This document shows positions 43,507-55,208 of a stretch of DNA of 64,000 nt, piece by piece. A program made the position numbers and the translations under genes. A model generated the notes under the pieces. That model saw nothing but the letters and a program-made list of their open reading frames with translations. It was not told the origin of the DNA and did not search any database. The DNA lies in contig CAJFCV020000002.1 of the NCBI GenBank assembly GCA_904066235.2, positions 10,044,001 to 10,108,000 of the forward strand, in the 5' to 3' direction. The DNA is from Bursaphelenchus xylophilus (taxonomy: Eukaryota > Nematoda > Chromadorea > Rhabditida > Aphelenchoididae). Positions within the stretch are counted from its first letter, which is position 1. Each line of letters opens with the position of its first letter.

Positions 43507-46500
43507 TTATTTCCGTCTTCGGTCAGCCTCGGTGGCGGTTGGCGGGGGAGGGGGGCCTTTTCGGTCCAATTCTTGCAAATACTTCTCGAGGAGACGTTCC
43601 CTTTTGTCCGGCTCTTCGTTCAGGACTAGGTAGCGTTTGTCATTCTGAAATTTGGAGGTTAAAAAGCGAAAACCAACAACAATTTTTTCGAAATAAATCA
43701 ATTTTCCTCAAAAAATACCATTTTTCACTCAAAAATGAAAATTTTTCAATTTCCAGACCGTATTTTAACCTCGAGAATAATCGTAAATTCAATCTTCTTG
43801 CCTTGGAACCTCTATAAAACCCAAAAATCTTCCCGATTTTTCACAAAAACTTATTATTTCTCCCTCAAAATCATATCTTCCCAAAAAAATCTAATTTTTT
43901 GCTGAAAAAAATCAGTTTTTCCTTTAATTCAATCCCTAATTATCCTTGAAAATCCCTTCTCCATCAAATCTCGGACCTTAAAAATCCACATTTCACCTTT
44001 ATTTGCCTTCAAAAAAAAATTTTATAGCCAAAAATTCAATTTTTCCGCAAAAAATCCCATTTTTCCTTCAAAAAAACCAGTTTCTCATCAACATTATTCT
44101 TCAATACCCTATATTATTCCTCCATTACCTCTTTTAGCTCCCACAAATCCACATTTCAACCATTTTTTCCTTCAAAAAAAAATTTTTATAGCCAAAACTT
44201 CAAATTTCCCCCAAAAATCCAATTTTTCCCCTAAAAAATCCCATTTTTCCTTCAAAAAATCCCGTTTTTCGTCAACATTACCCTCCGATATCCTTTATTA
44301 TTTCTCCATCATCCTTTTTATAACCCAAAAATTTCATATTTCACCCATTCTTTCCTTCAAAAAAAAATTTTATCGCCAAAAATTCATTTTTTCCCCAAAA
44401 AATCCCCATTTCCCAGAAAAATCCCGTTTTTCCTTCAAAAAATCCCGTTTTTCGTCAACATTACCCTTCGACATCCTCTATTATTTCTCCATCATCCTTT
44501 TTATAACCCAAAAATTTCATATTCCACCCATTCTTTCCTTCAAAAAAAATTTTTATCACCAAAAATTCATTTTTTCCCCAAAAAATCCCCCTTTCCCCCA
44601 AAAAACCCCATTTTTCCTTCAAAAAATCCCGTTTTTCGTCAACATTACCCTTCGAAATCCTCTATTATTTCTCCATCATCCTTTTTATGACCCAAAAATT
44701 TCATATTCCACCCATTCTTTCCTTCAAAAAAATATTTTACCAAAAATTTTTTTTCACCAAAAATCCAACTTTTCCCCCCAAAAAAATTCCTTTTTTCATC
44801 CTCTCAAACTCCTCCAATCCCTGTTTCACCTACCTCCAACACCGCCAAGATGTCTTTCAAGTGTTGTTCATTCTCTTGAATGGTCTTTTGCGACTGATAC
44901 GTGATGATTTTGGTCTCCCTTAACAGGTCATCAAACTCTTCATAAATCCGGTCCTTCGTCAATCTGGCCCATTCGTTGAACTCTCTTTCGGCGCGTCGAT
45001 CGCTTGTCACCAATTTCTCGTACTTTTCGTCGGTTTCGAGGACCTTTCGGGCGTCGCGCCACTTCGTCCTGTAGTTGATTTCCTCCTTCTCCGAGAGCCA
45101 TTGATAGAACTGCTCTCGGCGCTTCTTTTCCAGGTTGTGGGTGTGGTCGGAGAAGAGGCGCTCCTTGGTCGACTTTTCCAGCAGGTCAATCTCATCGTAG
45201 CGCGGGTCTTTTTTCAGCAGTTTTCGGCCATCGTGGTAGGAGAGATCAGGGTTTTTGATCTGAAAAATAAAAAAAAATTACTCCAAAAAGTAATATTTTT
45301 TAAAAAATCATCTTTCAAGGCCCATTTTTGGCAAAAATTTGCAAAAAAATCCAAAAAATTCGGTCAAAAATTTAATATTACCATTTTCAGAAAGTGCATG
45401 GACATTTGTCGCGGTCCGCACCGTGCACAAAAATTATCGACTTTTTGCACCGTGCATTCATCTTTTTTTGGTTTTGCACTGTGCATTCAACTTTTTGTTA
45501 GTTTTGCACTGTGCATTCACTTTTTTTTGGTTTTGCACTGTGCATTCACCTTTTTTTAGTTTTGCACCGTGCATTCACCTTTCTTTTGTTTTGCACCGTG
45601 CATTCATCTTTTTTTTGGTCTTGCACTGTGCATTCAACTTTTTCTTAGTTTTGCACTGTGCATTCACCCTTTCTTGATCTTGCACTGTGCATTCACTTTT
45701 TCTTGGTTTTGCACCGTGCATTCACCTTTCTTTTGTTTTGCACTGTGCATTTGAAATATCGCTGCGACACGGGCTTTTCTCAACTGCGGCGCCGCGGGTT
45801 TGCTCAAAAATCTGCACAGTGCAAACGGTTCTTTTTGACGTTTGCACCGTGCACAAAAAGGAAAATGCACTGTGCGTTGGCGACAAGCGTGGGAAAAAAG
45901 TTCAAGCTGCACAGTGCGAAGGCAAAAAAAACTTTTTTTTCAACTTTTTCGCACAGTGCAAAATTAAAAAAAAAAAAAAAAAAAGAATTTGTACAGTGCA
46001 AACGATTTGTTTGAGATTTGCACTGTGCGCAAAGGGAAAAATGCACAGTGCGTTAGCGACAAGCGTGGGAAAAAGTTCAAAATGCACTGTGCAAAACCAA
46101 AAAAAAAATTTTTTTTCTCCATGCACTCTATGAAAATGCTAAAATTGACTGCACAGTGCGGACAAAAAATCTCCCGCACAGTGCATTTTTTCCAACTTTT
46201 TCGCACAGTGCAAAATTTAAAAAAATTCAAAAAAAAAAAATAAAATTCCAAAACCCAAATTTGATTTTCCCAATCAACTTACGATATCAATAAGCATTGT
46301 TTGGAATAATTCTTCTTGTTCTTGGTGCTTTTGGCGTTCGCTTTCTTTATTTCGTTCCTTCATGTGTTCGCCAAGTTCTTCCGCGACCGCCTTTTTTCTT
46401 TCTTCCAGAGCCTTGTCGGCGGCGGACATTTCCTGCTCGCCGTCGTCGGGTTCTTCGCCTTCTTCTAGCTGAAAATACGGGCATTTTTTGAGGGAAAAAC

Positions 46501-49500
46501 TAAAAAATTTTGCGTAAAATACGGGAAGCATTAAGTTTATGAAAAAATAAATGCATAAAGTCCACAATACCGCTAAAATACGGTCTTAAAACCCCAGAAA
46601 ATGATAGTTTTTTCAATTTAGAATCAAATATTTCACCAAAAAAAAACAAAAAAAAAACAGTAATTTCACTCTAAAACAATATAAAAATACGACTATTTTT
46701 GCTAAAAAAACTCAAATTTTCTCTAATAAACAATATTCTGAACCTTTACCAACCCCATTTACTGAAGAAAAATAAATTTTTTCCTCCAAACAACATTTTT
46801 TCCCCCCAAAAAAATAAATTTTTCCCCCAAAAAATCCCTACCTCGACTTCCTTCTCCGGCAATGTCGCTGCATATTCTCTAAAGAGCTCTTCTCTCAGCG
46901 AACTATCCAGGTATTTGTGGCGATATCTTTCATCCGAATCAATCTTTTTCTTCAAATGGGACCATCTCGACTTCCTGTGGAGATCGGGCTGTTCCTTCAA
47001 CAACTCCTTGAACTTCTCTTTGGCTGCTTCTTTTTCCTTTCTCTTTTCCTCCTTTTCTTGTTTGTAGAGTTCGGCGACAAAGTCTTTGAACATCTCTTCG
47101 CGATCTCGCATCTTTTCCACTGCTTTGAATCTGTCGTCCTTGCCAAACTTGGACGAAAATGAAGTGAAAGTGGATCTGAAATAGGGTGAATGACATTATC
47201 AAGTTCATCAAAACCTTTTGCAAAGTGCAAAAAAAAATATTTTTGTTTTCTGCACTGTGCATTGGCAGCAAAAATGCTTACTGCACAGTGCAAAAGAAGC
47301 AAATTATCGTCTGCACCGTGCAAACAACATTTTTTCTTTTCATTGCACCGTGCAGTAACGATAAATCCTTTTCAATTCGAACCAAAAAAATTTCCGCACA
47401 GTGCAAAATCATCGAATTGTCGTCTGCACCGTGCAAATGAATTTTTTTCTTTTCACTGCACCGTGCAGCAGCGACAAATTCTTTTCAAATCCAGCGAAAA
47501 AAATTTTCGCGCTGTGCAAAACAAAAAAAATATTTTTGCACCGTGCAGCAGCGACAAATCCTTTTCAAATTCAACAAAAACATTGTTTGCACTGTGCAAA
47601 ATAATAAAAAAAAATCTGCACTGTGCAGCAACGATAAATCCTTTTCAAATCCAACCAAAACATTTTTCGCACAGTGCGAAATCATCCAATTGTCGTCTGC
47701 ACCGTGCAGATAAAAATTTTTCCTTTTCACTGCACCGTGCAGCAGCGATAAATCCTTTTCAAATTCAACCAAAACATTTTTCGCACTGTGCAAAATCATC
47801 GAATTGTTGTTCTGCACCGTGCAGACGCGACAAATCCTTTTCAAATCCAACAAAAACATTTTTCGCACTGTGCAAAATAATTTCAAAATATTCCGCACCG
47901 TGCAAATCTCATTTTTTTTTCTTTTCACTGCACCGTGCAGAAGCGATAAATCTTTTTCAAATCCAACCAAAAACATTTTCGCACTGTGCAAAACACTTTT
48001 AAAATAGCACCGTGCAGCAGCGATAAATCCTTTTCAAATTCAACAAAAACATTTTTCGCACTGTGCAAAATAATTTCAAAATATTCCGCACCGTGCAAAC
48101 TCTTCCAACCCAAAAAACCCCATAAAGAATCCCAAATTTCACTTACTTTCCATGCAGATTCGCTTCCTCCAACAACAATTTGAACTGCTCCTTGGCTTCT
48201 TTGGCCTTTTTCTTCTTTTCCGCTCGTTCAATTTCAATTTTCTCCTTACAGTAGGCATCAAATGCGGCTCTTCTTTCATCTACAGCCAAGAGTAAGTACC
48301 TCGGATCATAAATAATCTTGCTGAGTTCTCTTTGGTAGGTCGAGGAGGCGCTCACATTCTTTTCGTTGAGGAGGTCTCTGAACATTTGGATTCGTTCTTC
48401 CAGCGGGATGTTGGCTCTCTTTTCGCGGGCTTCGATTTCGGCTTTGATGGCGGGATCTTCTTCTTTTTCTACTGGCTTCTTCTTTTGTTGCTCTTGTTTT
48501 CTCTGCTCTTCTTGTCGTTTTCGTTCATCAGCGAGCTTTTGGGCTCTATAAAGATCAAATTAGCTCAACATTCACCTAAAATAAGGTCCCATCTTCTCCG
48601 ACATCCAATTCTTTAGCCCAAATCTTCCTCCAATTTCTTCGGGATTCCTAAAAACCAAAAAAAAAAAATGCAAAAATCTTACTTTTTCTCCTTTCTGCTC
48701 TTCTTTTTCACCGGTTCTGAATTTTCCGAATCATCACTGTCCCCATCATCCTCTCCAATCTTGATATTATTCTCCGCGTCCGAGTCCGGTTCCTCCGAGG
48801 GTTGTTTCTTCTTTGGTTCCGGCGGTTTTGCGACCAATGCGTCCACATCGGATCTGTTATAAAGTTCCGGCGGACGTTCCCAGACCGAGATCCTCGTTGA
48901 CGGATTGAAGAAGAAAACTCTGCGGTCGCTGGTCCACACCACACACCACGGGGTTCCTGGGACCGCACTCGACGAGATTGGGCGTCCTTTGTCATCGCCC
49001 GAGGGCTTGGGTTGGGATTGGCCATTAAATGGCTGACCGTTGAAAACTCCGGGAATCGGGCCTCCAAAGGGCTGGCCTTGAATGGGAGCGCCGGCGAATC
49101 CTTGCATGGGCGCAGCGCCGGTGAATGGTTGGGCAAACGGTGGGTTCTGCGCTTGGAGGGGGTTCAGAGCGGGGTTGAGGACCGGGTTGGGGACAGTCGA
49201 CTGGACTGGGGGATATTGCTTGGCTGGGCCGGCGCCGGCGGCTGAAAACAGAAGTTTTAGAACGTATACTTCATATACTTCATTCTACGTCCATAAGATT
49301 CTATTGCAAATTTTTTCCGCCCAAAAAAAGTGCCATCTTCAAAAATCGACATTATTTTAGTCCAAAATTTGCAATTTTCCTCTTCAACTCCTTGATCCAA
49401 GCAGCTCCATTCAATCTAAACACAGAACAAAAAAAATAAAACCCTTACCTTCAGCTTCCTTCAGCGCATCCGGCTTCGTCCAAGTGTTTTCTTGAGTGAT

Positions 49501-50967
49501 CGCATTGTAATAATACTTTCTTCCGTCTGGAGCCGAGAACTCTTGCCATGCCTTGGCTGGATCGCCGGCTGGTCCCGGGAATCCTCCAGGAGGGAAACCA
49601 CCAGGATACTGAGGGTTGAAATTCTGACCAAAGGCTCCTGAAACGACAAAATTTAGAAATTTCCATCCAAAACAATAGAAAAACATCTTAACTAGGTTAG
49701 AAATCGGCTGCAATGTGCGTTATTCGATAAAATTGATTTCTAAAGGTATCAATGAAAAAAAAAATTTTTTTTGATTTTTACAGTCAAAACGCGTCATAAC
49801 GCACAGTGCGGCCGTTGGCTAATTAACGTTACAGTCATAGAGAGACGGGAACATCTGATCTTGGCGTGCCAATTCCAACGCATCCTTGTCCTTACGTGTC
49901 TGCCAAAAAGTTACTAAACCCCACAAAAGAGATGCATAAATAAAAGAAAAAAATTATATTATCCTTACCTGCCTGAAAGTGAATTACAAAATTCAAAACC
50001 CCGTGAAAAGTTACCGTAATCCTTACCCTGTTTAGCTTGCGCCTCTTTTTCTTCCCTTTGGTTCTTTTCGATGAGACCTTGAAGTTCGGTTTGCTCCATA
50101 ACAACAGCATCCGCCGGCTTCTCCCAGACGGTCTCCCGGCTAATTGCATGGTAATAGTATGATCTTCCATCTGCAGTCTTGGTCTCCACCCATAACTCCT
50201 TCTCGGGAGGAACTCCGGCTATCTGAAATAGCAAAAATTATATTACCTTCAATATTTGACCTCTAAAAACCAAAACAATATAATTTTAAAGACTTACCCT
50301 TTTCAATTTCTCGGCTTGAGATGCAGCATTTGGCCTGGGGGCTGGCGCAGCAACTGGAGGACGGTTGAATCCATAAGGAGGCACACTACCGTAAGGACGA
50401 GGTCCGCCTGGTGCAACACCTGGAGTCGGAAAGAATGAGCGCTGTTGCTGTGGAGGAGCGACAAATCGTGGACGGAATTGGCCAGGAGGACCTTGCGGAC
50501 TGAAAGATGCGGATTATACAAGGCTTAGAAAATATGGATCTGCAAAACTATATTTTAGATATTGAACTATATAAAAACAGCTAAGAACCGCAGAAGAGAA
50601 GAAATTTTACTCCTCAAAACAAATTCAATCAGCTCAGAAATGTTTTCACACAGCTCTGTCAAAAATTTCAAGGCGTTTGTAACGTTGATTATAGGAAAAA
50701 ATTTCATTCAATAAAATAGCTCAGTTATAAAGTAAAGCAAACCAAACAAGATGAATTTAGCATAAATCTAAACGAATGAACGCTATCTATGTGCTTCAAT
50801 GCCTCCAACGGCAACCAAAGCATCTCCAGCACAAGCATCTCTAAAGTCTTCCCCCTGATACCTTCAATTCCCATGAATAACATACACACATCGCAATTCC
50901 TAAAAACATAACAAGAAAAGGCAAAAACATACTCGTCCTGTCCATTCGCATACTCTGGTTGTTCCAT
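43507..50967 (-). CDS. tcer-1: TCERG1/CA150 homologue, WW- and FF-domain transcription elongation and splicing factor (911 aa)
   Basis: Exons (minus): 50967-50933, 50499-50298, 50222-50027, 49637-49449, 49241-48683, 48647-48576, 48545-48147, 47175-46842, 46468-46283, 45259-44834, 43644-43507; 911 residues in frame. Three WW domains: W90/W112 in [17 protein letters not shown]175/W197 in the AWQEF...TWTKP stretch, and W306 in [19 protein letters not shown], the last typical of TCERG1. The C-terminal half holds a row of FF domains (for example FRDLLNE...[21 protein letters not shown], and KFKELL...SDERY) with charged linkers, ending [11 protein letters not shown] and [10 protein letters not shown] as in TCERG1. 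In animals this factor couples RNA polymerase II elongation to splicing; C. elegans TCER-1 promotes germline-loss longevity with DAF-16. The ATG follows a TTTAG acceptor by about 28 bases. Introns 7 and 9 carry repeat arrays. Confidence 0.92.
44100..44760. repeat. Tandem repeat of about 180 bp in the last tcer-1 intron
   Basis: Three to four units include CTCTATTATTTCTCCATC, TTTCATATTCCACCCATTC and TTCGTCAACATTACCC. The units are pyrimidine-rich on this strand with A-runs. Confidence 0.75.
45383..46215. repeat. GCAC-N-GTGC array in tcer-1 intron 9, TIR-bounded
   Basis: The left border is ACCATTTTCAGAAAGTGCATGG. The inverted border CCATGCACTCTATGAAAATG lies near 46120-46140, with three further sites beyond. 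Sites at 45417-45750 are T- or C-centred in a repeating frame (TTTTTGGTTTTGCACTGTGC, about 29-31-bp period); from 45812 A-centred sites appear, so polarity changes near 45780. Confidence 0.85.
47225..48105. repeat. GCAC-N-GTGC array in tcer-1 intron 7
   Basis: About 28 sites fill the intron almost from donor to acceptor. A higher-order unit of about 90-130 bases has GCACCGTGCAGCAGCGA(C/T)A, AATCCTTTTCAAAT and AACATTTTTCGCACTGTGC and repeats five or six times. C-centred and T-centred sites alternate in a set order. Confidence 0.9.
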
Positions 50968-51326
50968 TGCGGGGTCCAACGAAACTTCTTTCCTAAATTC
51001 AAAAGATTAGCACAGCACTCCGAGGACCTACAACGTGATCGCCATCGATGGCAAGTCTCAACAAAAACGCGTTTCACCGAAAATTTGCATATATTCGACG
51101 CTGGCAATGGAGAAACTCGAAGGCCTCAAACACAGAAAAAAATTAACGAAATTTTTTCGGAAATTGCTAGCAACGCTTGCAACGGAATGCCAAAATTCAG
51201 GGCAATCCGGGTGAGACGCAGAAAAGTCCGATAAACAAGAACTTTGAAGCAGAAAATCATTATTAATCGGCGTTGAAAAGAATTTCTGCTCATCTTATAA
51301 TAGAACGCAACATTATTAGGACTTTT

Positions 51327-51332
51327 TTTATT
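51327..51332 (-). terminator. Polyadenylation signal of the AT-hook gene
   Basis: AATAAA on the minus strand, about 145 bases after the stop codon at 51476 and about 340 bases before the tcer-1 acceptor. This spacing is like that within nematode operons. Confidence 0.5.
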
Positions 51333-51475
51333 AGGAACAAGTTTTGAAATTGTTGAAATTTCAATTTACAGCACAATACAACAAAAAATATAGAATTGTC
51401 ATAATAATCAAACTCAAAATCTAAAACTGATTCAAAATTCATAGGAATGTGCATAGGAAAGATATGGCTCTTCTA

Positions 51476-52921
51476 TTATTCTTCATCGGATTCCAGAAAG
51501 TTTTGATGTTCATCGAAGTCTAGCGGAGGCGGAGTTGTCAAAACGTCATCAAACTTGTTGTGGTCAAGGCTTTCGGCTTCATTTTCCACCGGGGTGTTCT
51601 CGAAGTCAACACTGCTGTTGCTCCGGCTGTGGCAGGCTTCGGACTCTTCTTGAGCGGGAGATGTCGCGTTCGTTTCGTCAGAAGCCGATTCTTGAATTTC
51701 CATGCTTTCTGCTTGAGGTTCAGGAGCGGTATATTCAGCTTCCGTTCTCTGCTCGTTCAATTCTTCCATCTCGACATCGTTGGACGTATTTGAGGGTGCT
51801 AGGACTTCCGGGGTCTCCGATTCCTTTGAATTTTCGTCAGTCGTAGAAGAGTTCTCAAGCGCTACTTCAAGAGCATCTTCGGCAGCCGGCTGTTGGTCAG
51901 CATCTGGCTCTGTGATGTCGTTATTAACATCGTTTTCAGATGGCATTAATGCAGAGTCTTCCACCACCCTTCCATTTGAAAAAGATTTGTCTGCGGCTGT
52001 TTCATATAAAGATTCTGTTCCTTCTGGACTTTCACACAGAGATTGCTCGTTCTCAATCGCTTCTTCATCTCGATTACTTTCAGCAGCGGTTGATTCTTGT
52101 GCTATAACACTTTCAACGAGGTCATATAAGGCGCTTTCGACTGCAGATTTTTCATTTCCTGACGATTCCGCTTCCTCTCCTTCTGCCGACCCTTCAATAG
52201 TCACCACCTCTTGCTCGTCCGAAATGGTAATCACTTCAGGCGGAGGGTTTCGCAAATAAAGCCGGCGACGTCCCCGGCGTCTAGCTGGTGCGCAGTTCAC
52301 GACGATCTGGCACTTCTGCGACTCAATATCTCTTAGCAATTGTTCTCCTGCATCAAATGTCGAACTCGAGGAAGCGAGGTTCCAATCGGACGCTTGTCCA
52401 ATCGGATGCATGTCCAAGAATTCCTTCAGTTTGGCCTCCAACGCCGATCCATTCCTCCTCTTCTTCTTCTCCATTAGCATGTCGGCTAAATTTAGAAAAT
52501 GAGTACAAAACTAATGCTCTCATATTTGTTTTCTAATGAACCTACTTAATTCTGCCGTTCGCTTCCTAATTCTTTCCCCAATGGTTTTGCTGTCATCATC
52601 GACCAATCCCGGTCGTTGTCGCCGCTTTTTCTGCGGAATATTGACTTCAGTCACAGACGGCGAAGCTTTTGGCTGAACGTCCGACTTCCGTGGCCTTCCT
52701 CGCTTTTTCGGAACTTTAACGTCTTCATTGCCTTTTAATTTTCTTAGCGGCTTTTTAAACAACTTTGTCTGTGTAGTTGCAGACTTAGTATGGACCGTTT
52801 GAGTTGAGATATTCCTAGTGCGAACGACATTGTCAACGATTGTGACACTCTTCTGTTTTTGCGAAGAATGAGATTTTCTGAGGCTGGACTGAGGAGTATT
52901 GTGGGTAGGAGTTCCGCTCAT
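51476..52921 (-). CDS. AT-hook protein with a long acidic C-terminal region (461 aa), family not recognised
   Basis: Exons (minus): 52921-52546 and 52485-51476; 461 residues. The ATG lies three bases behind a TTTTTAG acceptor. The N-terminal basic part contains KKRGRPRK, a classical AT-hook for the DNA minor groove, and other Lys/Arg clusters (KKRRQR, RRRGRRR) suitable as nuclear localisation signals. A short conserved-looking segment spans the exon junction (LEAKLKEFLDMHPIGQ). From about residue 220 the protein is Glu/Ser-rich and probably disordered, ending DFDEHQNFLESDEE. It should be a nuclear chromatin-associated protein. It lies 508 bases upstream of tcer-1 on the same strand, a possible operon. 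I cannot assign an orthologue. Confidence 0.8.
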
Positions 52922-53622
52922 AATCTAAAAATTTTTGGTTAAATCCCATTTTGGGCTTATACAACAACCGCTATAAATCTAAATTACAACAAAAATATTA
53001 ATTATCTTACAAATTGGCAGTTTCTGTTTATAACGATGACATCCTGCTGATACTTCCAAAGCCACTCTGGTCCAACAAATTTCATCTTTAGATTTTCAGG
53101 GGAAAAAAAAGAAAGAAGGAGATCAATGCCTGATAAAACGAAAATTAATTCTGCTTTAAAGAAAAGAGGCGGGAAGGCTGCTCTCCGATCTGCGCCCTAC
53201 GTGAATTATTATTGTCGTTATGGTGCATTGCGCAATAGTTGATATATGCGGAGTGAATGATTTTTTCAGGCTGTACTGATGTTGTCAGCTACCCTGTTAG
53301 TTCGTTATAATCAGTGTGCTTCCATTGAAAATGCGGATGTAATAATTGATGTCAAGTATAATATTGCAACCCGATGCTCTTATTTTTATGAAAAATGATT
53401 CTTCAAAAACGTAAAAAGTGCCAATTTGATCTACCCGAATTGCGATTTTTTGTTGACAATGCATTTCGGATAATGCGAAAGTCAAAATAGCCTCAACTTC
53501 GGGCGCAGCCTGCGTACAATTTCATTGTGCGGAACAATTTTTTGTGGTTCTTTCTCCGGCATCTGCTACTGTGCTGCTGTTCCTGGGACTTCCTCTGACG
53601 AAAATCTGTTAGTTGCGACAGG
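52922..53622. promoter_or_regulatory. Divergent promoter region with E2F-like site
   Basis: The 700 bases between two divergent start codons contain GGCGGGAA at 53168-53175, the E2F/DP core. Both flanking genes encode chromatin proteins, for which joint control would be natural. The remaining sequence shows no repeat family. Confidence 0.45.
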
Positions 53623-54977
53623 ATGAGTGACGACGAGACCAGGTCCACCGAGTTCTCGGACGAAGAAGTTGGAGAAGATGATGAAGGTTAGTAATTTAGC
53701 GTTTTTCGTTCGGGTTTAGGTGTGACAGGCTAGAAAAAAACTAAAGAAGACGCTTTACACTATGAAATGTCTATTTTCAGCCACTATGGCCGAGGAGGAG
53801 CTGAATAATGACGACGATGACGCGGACGACGAACTTCGGATGTTGAATGAGGAGAACGAGATGTCAGTGGAAGAATTGAGGCGGAAGTACTATGGGGAAG
53901 CAGCTGTTGCTGAAGTTCCGGCTGGCAATGGACCAGCAGCATCTAGCAGTGCTGCCGGAGAGCCAACTACCTTGTTTGGGGAGGATGTTGAGGAGGAGGA
54001 AGAGGACGACGACTATGTACCGAAAGCTCCGGAATATTGGAAGAAAGAGGTCCGAGTGGGACCTAATTATCAGGTAGGGTTTATGAAAGCTTTAGAGGGA
54101 GTTTAAATGGTGTTTTCCATTAAAATATCGGCATTAAATATCAGATTATATTGTACATGGTAATCTTTGCGTTACAGGCGGAATTCCCTTTGCCAGAAGT
54201 CAAACCGTCGTCTCCAAAGGAAGAAGTGGAGGTGCTAAATGACTCAGAACCTCTGTGGATTCCAGCGAAGTTGACCAAAAAAGAGCTGGAAGATTTTCTG
54301 GTCAAGGTTTACGAGAAACTCCACGAACTCGAAGATGCCGAAGTTGACACCACACCTCAAGCCAACCGCAAACCAAAATATGACGGGGTTACAGACGACG
54401 AGGATGCCTTGTTTGCTCTCTACAAAGCTAATTATGACATTCAAAAGGCCTTGAGTAAATTGCCTTATGATCCCGCTAATGGGCCAAGAGTAACAGCTCC
54501 GAAGAAGTGGCGGCCGATGAGTAAGGAGGATGCGGATCGGTTCGAAGAGGCGTTCAGTGAATATGGAAAGAATTTCTTCAAGATTCATAAGGAGAAGGTG
54601 AGATTTTAAAAAGTTTTTGTTGATTTTTAGGAATTGACTATGTTATCCATGAGTTGGAGAGAGAACGATGAGATCCAGAGACCTCTTTCTTATCGATTTC
54701 CTCATTTCTCACCTTATTTTAGATGACGGATCGATCTGTCGGAGAACTTATCAACTTCTACTACGTCTGGAAGAAAACTGAACGACATGACATGTACATC
54801 GCAGCGCGAAGAGCTCTTGGCCAACTTGAGGGCCCAAAAGCCACCGATCCCATGGAAATTCTGGTGGATCAACATCTCAATGACTCAAATGGAACTGTCC
54901 CAACTTCTGAACCCGAACCCGCAGCGCATAAAACCTGGTTGGCCGTCCCGCATGAACCAGCTCCTGAGCAGAAATGA
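53623..54977 (+). CDS. MIER1: MIER-type ELM2-SANT chromatin corepressor (343 aa)
   Basis: Exons: 53623-53686, 53781-54073, 54178-54597, 54723-54977; 343 residues in one frame. The N-terminal 100 residues are very acidic and include EMSVEELRRKYYG, a segment also found in MIER proteins. The ELM2 domain starts at VRVGPNYQAEFP (about residue 112) and reaches about 210. The SANT domain follows (about 230-280) with WRPMSKEDADRFEEAFSEYG and RSVGELINFYYVWKKTERHD. In animals the ELM2-SANT module recruits class I histone deacetylases for repression. It is shorter than vertebrate MIER1, mostly at the C-terminus. MTA or RCOR relatives are less likely because BAH, GATA-finger and second SANT domains are lacking. 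AATAAA occurs at 55203. Confidence 0.88.
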
Positions 54978-55202
54978 GTATTTTCAAAGTATTTGAAGTG
55001 AAAGTTTGGCCATTGGTGGGGTAATTGTTCAGGTTATATTCGATGTTTTTATCATTTGTCGTGTGTTGTAAAATTTCAAAATCCCGTTTCACAATGTCTA
55101 TTCCTGGTTTATCTTTGTACGTTTCCAGTAGGGATCTCAGCTTAAACTAATATTGCATCTCCCTTTTCGTCTATTATTTTAACATTTTTCAAGCATTTAT
55201 AC

Positions 55203-55208
55203 AATAAA
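55203..55208 (+). terminator. Polyadenylation signal of the MIER-type gene
   Basis: AATAAA, 225 bases after the stop codon. Confidence 0.6.

Noticed and set aside
43539..43817. Plus-strand open frame over the last tcer-1 exon
   Set aside because: Antisense shadow of the conserved [16 protein letters not shown] exon.
30540..48105. Many long open frames rich in CTVQ, LHSA and AQCN residues
   Set aside because: They are translations of the GCAC-N-GTGC arrays (in frame GCACTGTGC gives CTV or ALC). They occur in several frames and both strands and cross known introns, so they are not genes.
50725..50979. Upstream start for tcer-1 at MDPAMEQ
   Set aside because: The first codon is TTG, not ATG. 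The next codon set gives a true ATG (50967) just behind a splice acceptor.
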